Origin: Acidiferrobacter sp.
GTDB lineage: Bacteria > Pseudomonadota > Gammaproteobacteria > Arenicellales > UBA868
DNA: 10,582 nucleotides
NCBI GenBank assembly: GCA_002694065.1
Contig: NZKZ01000011.1
Location: 1 to 10,582 of the forward strand
Direction of reading: 5' to 3'
The notes under the pieces are model-generated. The model did not search any database. It saw only the letters and a list, made by a program, of their open reading frames with translations, and was not told the origin of the DNA. Shown piece by piece: positions 1 through 5,727 of this stretch. Each line of letters starts with the position of its first letter. The stretch's first letter is position 1. Position numbers and translations under genes: made by a program.

Positions 1-1
1 G

Positions 2-175
2 GAAGCCGGAATGCAACTTTTGGCTGTGCCTTTTGTGCCGACACACGCCGAATACATTTATCTTTCGGGCCGACGAATCCTGGCCGACCAGATGGAGTTT
101 TTGTTAGCCCATTTCCCGCGCAACAGTCCGTTGCACAGCCGTTTGGAGGTTTTGAGCGAGCCCATAAGTTTCTGA
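2..175 (+). CDS. C-terminal end of an unidentified protein (5' end outside window)
   Basis: An open frame runs in from the left edge and ends at TGA 173-175, giving 57 residues that start EAGMQLLAVPFV and end EVLSEPISF. The piece is mixed hydrophobic and charged (AEYIYLSGRRILADQMEFLLAHF), looks like part of a soluble fold and has no obvious membrane segment. I do not recognise the family and assign no function. It points toward the aap operon and stops 59 bp before the aapP stop codon, so the two units converge. That it is a real gene rests on the uninterrupted frame up to the edge, the natural-looking protein composition and the convergent layout. Confidence is moderate because only the tail is visible. 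Confidence 0.55.
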   Translation, partial: EAGMQLLAVPFVPTHAEYIYLSGRRILADQMEFLLAHFPRNSPLHSRLEVLSEPISF

Positions 176-199
176 CCCCGGGTATCTAAACCTTTTAGG

Positions 200-219
200 A
201 CAGAGGGGTCGTTCTCTGT
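200..219. terminator. Hairpin between convergent genes, possible weak bidirectional terminator
   Basis: Arms ACAGAG (200-205) and CTCTGT (214-219) pair perfectly. Two further G-T pairs extend the stem in the plus-strand RNA, leaving loop GTCG. A second small AT-rich inverted repeat, CTAAA (186-190) with TTTAG (194-198), lies beside it. The position between convergent stop codons (175 and 235) is where a shared terminator is expected. Neither strand shows a clean U-run directly after the stem, so this is not a canonical intrinsic terminator. Confidence 0.3.
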
Positions 220-234
220 GCAGCGGGATCGGGA

Positions 235-1023
235 CTAATGGTGCAGGATCTGACTCAAGAAGAGTTTGGTGCGATCGTGCTCCGGATTTTCGAAGAAGTC
301 TTTGGGCGGTTTCTCCTCGATTATCTCTCCTTCGTCCATGAAGATCACGCGGTCAGCAACGGCGGTTGCGAAACCCATCTCATGGGTGACCACCAGCATG
401 GTCATACCGCTTTCGGCGAGCTCGATCATTACATCAAGCACTTCCTTGATCATTTCGGGATCCAAGGCGGAGGTCGGTTCATCAAACAGCATGATTCGGG
501 GATTCATGCATAAGGAGCGCGCAATAGCGACGCGCTGCTGTTGACCGCCTGAGAGTTGACCGGGATATTTGGAAGCCTGTTCTGGAATTTTCACCCGCTC
601 AAGGTATTGCATGGCTTGTTCTTCGGCTTCGGCGCGCGGGAGTTTGCGTACCCAAATCGGTGCAAGGGTGACATTATCGAGAACACTAAGGTGGGGGAAG
701 AGGTTGAACTGCTGGAAGACCATGCCCACTTCAGACCGGATTATCTCAATATTTTTGAGGTCCTGGGTCAGTTCAGTGCCATCAACAATAATCGAGCCCT
801 GTTGATGCTCTTCGAGGCGATTAATGCATCGAATCAGTGTGGACTTCCCTGAGCCGGATGGCCCGCAGATAACAATCCTTTCCGACTTAGCGACTTCCAG
901 GTTGATGTCTTTTAGGACGTGAAAGTCACCGAACCATTTGTGCATACCTTTAATTGAAATAATCTTGGAATCCGATTCGTTGAGACGGGATCCAATAGGG
1001 GATACAGAGGTTTCCTGATTCAT
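235..1023 (-). CDS. aapP: General L-amino-acid ABC transporter, ATP-binding subunit (AapP/BztD type)
   Basis: This is the cytoplasmic ATPase that powers the Aap importer, 262 residues long and full length for the polar amino-acid ABC family. Visible motifs are Walker A GPSGSGKST (about 54-62), Q-loop VFQQFNLFPH (about 102-111), ABC signature LSGGQQQR (157-164), Walker B IMLFDEP (177-183), D-loop SALDPE and the switch histidine in VVTHEMGFA (H214). The first 25 residues are a polar extension ahead of the conserved core. Met27 is an alternative start, but the ATG at 1023 has a GGAA about 10 bases upstream. It is the last gene of the operon, 21 bp after aapM, and ends in TAG. GlnQ-like ATPases are similar in sequence; the linked large permeases favour AapP over GlnQ. 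Function is strongly supported, exact substrate is not. Confidence 0.93.
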   Translation of the reverse strand: MNQETSVSPIGSRLNESDSKIISIKGMHKWFGDFHVLKDINLEVAKSERIVICGPSGSGKSTLIRCINRLEEHQQGSIIVDGTELTQDLKNIEIIRSEVGMVFQQFNLFPHLSVLDNVTLAPIWVRKLPRAEAEEQAMQYLERVKIPEQASKYPGQLSGGQQQRVAIARSLCMNPRIMLFDEPTSALDPEMIKEVLDVMIELAESGMTMLVVTHEMGFATAVADRVIFMDEGEIIEEKPPKDFFENPEHDRTKLFLSQILHH

Positions 1024-1044
1024 GGCGTTGTTCCGGGTTGTGGG

Positions 1045-2178
1045 TCAGGACTTATGACCTGTCTGCAGCTTCTTTTCGAGGTTTAATGAATAGCGGGACA
1101 TCGCAAAGCAGCTGATAAAGAAGAATAGGGAGATAAAAATATAGAGTTCGGGAGCCAGGCCCAGCCATTCGGGATCATTCAGCCGGGCTCTTCCCAGGCC
1201 CAGGATATCCATCATGCCGATAATTAGCACCAGCGTAGAGTCCTTGAATGAGCCGATAAATGTATTGACGATGCCGGGTATCGAGATCTTAAGCGCTTGT
1301 GGCAGGATCACGAGACGATGAGCTTTCCAGTAACTTAGGCCCAGCGCATCCGCAGCCTCATACTGTCCGCTGGATAAACCTTGCAATCCGCCACGAACCA
1401 CTTCGGCGATGTAGGCGGAGGCGAACAGTGTCACCATAATGAGCACCCGCATCAGAAGATCAAACGTCGAGCCGGGCGGCAGGAAGTAGGTCAGCATCGT
1501 TGAGGCGACAAACAGCAGGGTAATCAAAGGCACGCCTCTGATGAACTCGATAAAAATTACGCACACGCCCCGCAAGGCAGGCAGGTTTGATCGGCGTCCG
1601 AGAGCAAGCGCGATCCCGAGCGGCAGAGAGAAGGAGATGCCGGTGACGGCGACGACCAAAGTCAGCAGGATGCCCCCAAGCTTGTTTGTGCCGACAGGCT
1701 CAAGACCAAAGCCGCCAAGCAACAGCCAGGCGGCAATAAAGGGATAGGCCGCGGCAAAGATCAGCCAGTATTTCTTTCCCGGGATGTTTTCTCGCAGTCC
1801 TCCGACAATCGCTGCAATAAACAGGATAAACGTCAGGTTGACCCGCCAGCGTTCGGGTTCGGGATACCAGCCGTAGACAAAGAGCTCAAAACTGCCACGG
1901 ATAAATGCCCAGCAGGCACCATCTCGCGGCGCGTCCATCAGAGCCCAGCATTCTTTGCGGTCGACTGCTGTCCAGATAGCCCCGGTAAACAGCCAATGGA
2001 TAGAAGGGGGCAGGATGGTCCAGAGCAGCCAAACGGAAAGCAGAGTCAGCGCCACGTTGAGCGGCGAGGACAAGAGATTCGATCGTACCCACCCGAGCGC
2101 TCCGGTTGTACGCCTGGGGGGCGGTAAGTCCGGGTGCGTGCCGGGCGCGTAACGCGGGTTAGTAGGGGTCTCTGACAT
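1045..2178 (-). CDS. aapM: General L-amino-acid ABC transporter, permease subunit (AapM/BztC type)
   Basis: This is an inner-membrane permease that pairs with AapQ to form the translocation path. It has 377 residues, much longer than GlnP/HisM-type permeases and typical of Aap/Bzt transporters, which carry extra N-terminal membrane segments. Hydrophobic stretches lie near residues 40-57, 114-128, 137-155, 168-193, 205-232, 242-262, 312-328 and 345-360. The EAA loop that docks on the ATPase is at about 274-297 (EAADALGLSYWKAHRLVILP). The loop with CWAFI and YPEPERWRVN (about 89-114) matches what I know of AapM proteins. Residues 1-35 are polar, proline-rich and probably cytoplasmic. The ATG at 2178 is 7 bp after the aapQ stop with no strong Shine-Dalgarno, which fits translational coupling to aapQ. 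It ends 21 bp before aapP. Confidence 0.92.
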   Translation of the reverse strand: MSETPTNPRYAPGTHPDLPPPRRTTGALGWVRSNLLSSPLNVALTLLSVWLLWTILPPSIHWLFTGAIWTAVDRKECWALMDAPRDGACWAFIRGSFELFVYGWYPEPERWRVNLTFILFIAAIVGGLRENIPGKKYWLIFAAAYPFIAAWLLLGGFGLEPVGTNKLGGILLTLVVAVTGISFSLPLGIALALGRRSNLPALRGVCVIFIEFIRGVPLITLLFVASTMLTYFLPPGSTFDLLMRVLIMVTLFASAYIAEVVRGGLQGLSSGQYEAADALGLSYWKAHRLVILPQALKISIPGIVNTFIGSFKDSTLVLIIGMMDILGLGRARLNDPEWLGLAPELYIFISLFFFISCFAMSRYSLNLEKKLQTGHKS

Positions 2179-2185
2179 AGCCGGG

Positions 2186-3379
2186 TTAACGTTCTGTGAG
2201 TTTTATCCGGTGGTTGAACCAGTTCATAAAACTCGAAATCAGCAGGGATATCACGAGGTAGACCCCCATTACGATGAGCATGGTCTCCATTTCCTTGCCG
2301 GTCTGCATCAGGCTAATTCCGCCAAGTGTTGCCGTGATATCCATATAGCCGATGGCAATAGCCAGAGACGAGTTCTTCGTAAGATTGAGATACTGACTGC
2401 AGAGCGGCGGCACAATGACGCGCAACGCCTGAGGGATGATAATGAGTTGCAGGGTGCGGTTGGGTCGCAGGCCCAACGCAAACGCCGCCTCGGTCTGTCC
2501 ATGACTGACGGCCAGAATGCCTGCGCGAACAATCTCCGCTATAAAGCAGGCCGTATAGAGTGAGAGCGCAAGCCATAACGCGAGAAACTCAGGCTTGATC
2601 GCCATACCGCCCTTAAAGTTAAATCCTTTGAGTACAGGAATATCCCAGGAAAGCGGCATGCCTGTTGCGACGAACGCGATCCCGGGCAATGCAACCAGTA
2701 TGCCCAGCGAGACCCAGAGTACTGGATAAATTTTTCCGGTATCGTCCTGCTGGCGTCTCGCCCAGCGTTTGAAGAAATACACAAGCACGATACTGATTAG
2801 AAGAACGACTCCGACTATGGTGGCGCCGTCTTCAAATACCGGGGACGGGACATAAAAGCCCCGGTTCGAGAGAAAGAAGGCATCGGCCCCGACATTCAAT
2901 GCTTTCTTCGCCGGCGGCAGCAATGTGACCACCATCGCGTAGATGGCGAGGATATGAATCAATATCGGCACGTTGCGCATGAATTCCACAAACGCATACG
3001 AGAGTTTGCTGACCAGCCAGTTGCTGGAAAGGCGCATGATGCCAAGGACAAACCCGACCATCGTCGCCAGGATGCATCCCCAGAATGCAATCAACAGTGT
3101 ATTCAGTAAGCCGACAACCGCCGCACGCAGATGCGTCGACTGATTGGTGTACTCGAGAAATGGCGAAAAGCCGATATCGTAGGCAGCGGGCCAAAGAAGA
3201 AATCCAAAACTAAATTCTTTGCCGACCGCCTCAAGGTTAATGACAACGTTTCGGGCGATAGCAGCCAGCAGGGCAAATACCACCGCCATCGTGATTATCT
3301 GAATGATGACGCCGCGCGACTCCTGGTTACGCCAAAGCTGTAGCAGGGGGTTCGAGGTGCTCTGAGCGGGCTGGGTCAT
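2186..3379 (-). CDS. aapQ: General L-amino-acid ABC transporter, permease subunit (AapQ/BztB type)
   Basis: This is the partner inner-membrane permease of AapM, 397 residues from the chosen start. Membrane segments are visible near 24-43, 87-116, 135-155, 186-203, 219-240, 265-292 and 365-385. The EAA loop is at about 297-320 (TEAAFALGLRPNRTLQLIIIP). The large loop between the early segments (about 155-260) is characteristic of Aap/Bzt permeases. I place the start at ATG 3377-3379 (MTQPAQSTSN). The frame stays open back to a GTG at 3439, but that longer version begins inside a 10-bp hairpin, runs through a second one, and adds 20 residues that do not resemble a family N-terminus. No strong Shine-Dalgarno precedes either start. 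aapM follows after 7 bp, and a 129-bp gap separates this gene from aapJ upstream. Confidence 0.9.
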   Translation of the reverse strand: MTQPAQSTSNPLLQLWRNQESRGVIIQIITMAVVFALLAAIARNVVINLEAVGKEFSFGFLLWPAAYDIGFSPFLEYTNQSTHLRAAVVGLLNTLLIAFWGCILATMVGFVLGIMRLSSNWLVSKLSYAFVEFMRNVPILIHILAIYAMVVTLLPPAKKALNVGADAFFLSNRGFYVPSPVFEDGATIVGVVLLISIVLVYFFKRWARRQQDDTGKIYPVLWVSLGILVALPGIAFVATGMPLSWDIPVLKGFNFKGGMAIKPEFLALWLALSLYTACFIAEIVRAGILAVSHGQTEAAFALGLRPNRTLQLIIIPQALRVIVPPLCSQYLNLTKNSSLAIAIGYMDITATLGGISLMQTGKEMETMLIVMGVYLVISLLISSFMNWFNHRIKLTER

Positions 3380-3415
3380 TGCGTCAGCGTGGAATTTGGT
3401 GAATCGAAGGCAGTA

Positions 3416-3433
3416 CGCGGTCCAAGGACCGCG
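3416..3433 (-). other. Second hairpin in the aapJ-aapQ gap
   Basis: CGCGGTCC (3416-3423) is the reverse complement of GGACCGCG (3426-3433), with two bases between. As RNA the innermost pair would open, leaving a 7-bp stem and a 4-base loop. It lies 37 bp upstream of the chosen aapQ start and 6 bp beyond the larger hairpin. No U-run follows it in the direction of transcription, so it is more likely an mRNA-stability or attenuation element than a full terminator. Confidence 0.55.
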
Positions 3434-3438
3434 GAGCA

Positions 3439-3462
3439 CCGGAGGCCCTGATGGGCCTCCGG
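3439..3462 (-). other. Strong hairpin downstream of aapJ (mRNA stabiliser or attenuator)
   Basis: A perfect 10-bp GC-rich stem is formed by CCGGAGGCCC (3439-3448) and GGGCCTCCGG (3453-3462) around a 4-base loop. It begins 47 bp after the aapJ stop codon. The bases that follow in the sense of transcription are TGCTCCGCGG, not a U-run, so it does not look like a Rho-independent terminator. In many binding-protein-dependent transporter operons such a structure follows the binding-protein gene and protects its mRNA or limits read-through, so that the binding protein is made in excess of the permease. That role here is inferred from position. Confidence 0.7.
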
Positions 3463-3508
3463 TCTCATCACATCTACATCAAATACAACAAAAACAGCAG
3501 TTTTCGGC

Positions 3509-4528
3509 TTAGCGGAAGGGCGGTGAGTAAATAAGTCCACCGTCGGTCCACAGAGCGTTCAGGCCGCGCGCGATACCCAGAGGAGGGTTCACACCGATGT
3601 TGCGCTCAAAGATTTCGCCGTAGTTACCCAACTGCTTGATGATCTGGTAAGCCCAGTCGTCCGAAAGGCCCAGTTCCGAGCCCTGACTTCCGTCAACGCC
3701 CAGCAGGCGGCGGACTTCAGGATTGTTGGAGCCTTTCATTTCATCAACGTTAGCCATCGTCACGCCCAGTTCCTCGGCCGTGATGGTGGCGTTCAGCACC
3801 CATGTCACGATGTCGGACCACTGGTCGTCACCGTGGCGGGTCGCCGGGCCCAAGGGCTCCTTGGAGATGATCTCCGGAAGCACCATGTGGTCGTCAGGAT
3901 TCGGCAGCGCGGAACGTGTCGAGGCCAGGCCAGAAGCGTCTGTGGTGTACACATCGCAGCGACCGGCTTCGTAGTTCTGACGTGCTTCGTCGTTGGTTTC
4001 GATGGGAACCGGCTCATAATTCATGTTGTTGGATGAAAAGTAGTCAGCCAGGTTGAGCTCGGTCGTGGTACCGGTCTGGATGCAGACTGAAGCGCCGTCG
4101 AGTTCGCTGGCGCTGCTCACGCCAAGGTCCTTTTTGACCATGAAGCCCTGTCCATCATAGTAGTTCACGCCATGAAAACGCAGCTTGACGCTAACGTCAC
4201 GCGAGAAGGTGATCGTGGTGTTGCGCCAGAGCACGTCGCCTTCGCCAGCATTCAGTTTGGTGAAACGGGTTTTACCGGTAGAGGTAACGGCTTCGATCTT
4301 GCTGGCATCGCCCAGTACAGCGGCTGCCGTCGCACGACAGAAGTCGATATCGAAACCACCCCAAACACCATTAGCGTCCGGCTGGGCAAAGCCCGCGATG
4401 CCGGTGCTCACCACGCAGCGGAGAACGCCCCGGTCTCGCACATCTTCCAGGGTGCCCGCCTGCGCAGTGCCGGCCATGCCGAGTACCAGCGCGGCAGCCG
4501 ACAGAACAGCAGTCGTCTTTTGTCTCAT
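3509..4528 (-). CDS. aapJ: General L-amino-acid ABC transporter, periplasmic binding protein (AapJ/BztA type)
   Basis: This periplasmic solute-binding protein (family 3) captures L-amino acids and delivers them to AapQM. It has 339 residues. Residues 1-24 are a classical Sec signal peptide (MRQK, a hydrophobic core of Ala/Val/Leu, then GTAQA), with predicted cleavage before GTLEDV, leaving about 315 mature residues. Family features are GVLRCVV near the mature N-terminus, the GGFDIDFCRA segment, NTTITFSRD, GVNYYDGQGFMV, the VCIQTGTTTE and GRCDVYTTD cysteine-containing segments, and the C-terminal LGIARGLNALWTDGGL. The start at ATG 4528 is decided by a strong Shine-Dalgarno GGGAGGA and by the signal peptide. 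The frame is open for 33 more codons upstream, but those would put a polar stretch ahead of the signal peptide. It is the first gene of the operon. Substrate may be broad or limited to Glu/Gln/Asp/Asn as in Bzt. Confidence 0.93.
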   Translation of the reverse strand: MRQKTTAVLSAAALVLGMAGTAQAGTLEDVRDRGVLRCVVSTGIAGFAQPDANGVWGGFDIDFCRATAAAVLGDASKIEAVTSTGKTRFTKLNAGEGDVLWRNTTITFSRDVSVKLRFHGVNYYDGQGFMVKKDLGVSSASELDGASVCIQTGTTTELNLADYFSSNNMNYEPVPIETNDEARQNYEAGRCDVYTTDASGLASTRSALPNPDDHMVLPEIISKEPLGPATRHGDDQWSDIVTWVLNATITAEELGVTMANVDEMKGSNNPEVRRLLGVDGSQGSELGLSDDWAYQIIKQLGNYGEIFERNIGVNPPLGIARGLNALWTDGGLIYSPPFR

Positions 4529-4779
4529 TACATTTCCTCCCTCACTAGGTGAGTGTAGGTTGTTAGTCACCTGCGCTTTCCAATGTTTCACGGCAGTAAA
4601 CGCTGTGATTGGAAACCCAAACCGCAAGTGTTACCTTAACTTTACCAAGATATGCCCGTGTTTTTGAAGCCAATTTGCTCCAAAAACAAAAATAAACTGA
4701 ACCCGCGATGATGTCGGCCAACCGTTGGTTACGGGCTTGAGACGTTGCAAACCGCGGAGAAACTCCAGTTTTCCGGTGT
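4529..4779 (-). promoter_or_regulatory. Intergenic region between lipA and aapJ, probable aap promoter
   Basis: These 251 bp contain no gene. Reading toward aapJ there is a T-rich tract at about 4680-4697. A weak sigma70-like pair follows: TTGGCT (4673-4668) and TATCTT (4652-4647), 15 bp apart, which is shorter than ideal. An imperfect dyad, CCAAC-GTTGG around one base (4718-4728), could bind a regulator. I found no convincing intrinsic terminator after lipA: the T-rich tract is not preceded by a solid GC stem. Read-through from the gcv-lipA operon into aap therefore cannot be excluded. The promoter assignment is tentative. Confidence 0.35.
4535..4541 (-). promoter_or_regulatory. Ribosome binding site of aapJ
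   Basis: GGGAGGA on the minus strand lies 6 bases before the ATG at 4528. It is one of the strongest Shine-Dalgarno sequences in the window and settles the aapJ start in favour of the signal-peptide methionine over the longer open frame. A 5-bp hairpin with a 3-base loop (CTCAC/GTGAG, 4541-4553) abuts its upstream side. Confidence 0.8.
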
Positions 4780-5727
4780 TTATGACGTCAGATTGGCGGC
4801 TTTGGCCTGCTGGTCTGCGTGATAAGAGGAACGCACCATCGGGCCGGAGGCCACGTGAGAAAAGCCCATCTCATACCCGCTTTTGGCAAGAGCCTTAAAT
4901 TCCTGCGGGTCGACGTAGCGTTCGACAGGCAGATGGTGTCGGGTTGGCTGCAGATACTGACCGAGGGTTAGCAGACTGACGCCGTGATCGCGCAGATCCT
5001 GCATGACAACCTCAACCTCGCTGATTTCTTCTCCCAGCCCCAACATGAGTCCGGACTTGGTGGGGACGCCCTGAAACCGTTTTCTGAAATCTTTCAGAAG
5101 ATTAAGGGAGTGCTGATAGTCTGCACCAGGTCTGACGCGCTTATAGAGGCGCGGCACGGTCTCGAGGTTGTGATTGAAGATGTCCGGTAACTGGCTGCCA
5201 AGCAGATCCAGCGCTTTTTCGACGCGAGTTCGAAAGTCCGGCGTGAGGATTTCGATTTCGAGTTCAGGACATGCGGCCCTTAAAGCACCAATACAGTCGG
5301 CGAAATGCTGTGCGCCGCCGTCGCGCAGGTCATCACGATCCACCGAGGTCACGACGACATATTGGAGTCCCATCTCGCGAACCGTCTCAGCCAGTCGCAC
5401 AGCTTCCTCCGCATCTACGGGTTGGGGCCGTCCATGAGCGACGTCACAAAAAGGACATCTGCGGGTACAGACGTCGCCGAGAATCATAAATGTGGCAGTG
5501 CCGTTGCCAAAACACTCGCCGAGATTAGGACAACTCGCTTCTTCGCAGACGGTGTTCAGACCGTGTCCACGAAGGATTCCCTTTAGACGCGCAACCTCAG
5601 GTGTGCCTGGGAAGCGCGCGCGGATCCAGGCAGGCTTTTTGAGCCGCTCGCTGCGTTCTGTCGGCGCGAACTTAACCGGCACCCGGGCGACTTTCTGTTC
5701 TGCATTGGCACTCCCGTATTTGCTCAC
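4780..5727 (-). CDS. lipA: Lipoyl synthase (radical SAM)
   Basis: LipA inserts two sulfur atoms into the octanoyl group on carrier proteins such as GcvH and the 2-oxoacid dehydrogenase E2 subunits, making lipoyl cofactor in the cytoplasm. The 315 residues are full length. The auxiliary [4Fe-4S] cysteines form the LipA CX4CX5C motif (C61, C66, C72), and the radical-SAM cysteines form CX3CX2C (C87, C91, C94 in CTRRCPFC). The C-terminal RSSY (299-302) supplies the serine ligand to the auxiliary cluster. Other hallmarks are EEASCPNLGECF, VTSVDRDDLRDGG, FNHNLETVPRLY and GLGE. The start is GTG 5727, overlapping the gcvP stop as GTGA, with GAGGAA about 12 bases upstream inside gcvP. This arrangement implies translational coupling. 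lipB, a frequent partner of lipA, is absent here. Confidence 0.97.
   Translation of the reverse strand: MSKYGSANAEQKVARVPVKFAPTERSERLKKPAWIRARFPGTPEVARLKGILRGHGLNTVCEEASCPNLGECFGNGTATFMILGDVCTRRCPFCDVAHGRPQPVDAEEAVRLAETVREMGLQYVVVTSVDRDDLRDGGAQHFADCIGALRAACPELEIEILTPDFRTRVEKALDLLGSQLPDIFNHNLETVPRLYKRVRPGADYQHSLNLLKDFRKRFQGVPTKSGLMLGLGEEISEVEVVMQDLRDHGVSLLTLGQYLQPTRHHLPVERYVDPQEFKALAKSGYEMGFSHVASGPMVRSSYHADQQAKAANLTS

Noticed and set aside
2832..3194. 120-codon minus-strand frame within aapQ
   Set aside because: It is an out-of-frame shadow of the aapQ coding sequence. The aapQ frame has membrane segments and an EAA motif and is uninterrupted.
3380..3439. N-terminal extension of aapQ from GTG 3439
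   Set aside because: It would begin inside a 10-bp hairpin and add 20 residues unlike the family. MTQPAQ at 3379 is the more natural start.
4529..4779. sigma54 (-24/-12) promoter upstream of aapJ
   Set aside because: The nearest candidate, GG then TTGC around 4625-4636, has only 8 bases between GG and GC where 10 are required.
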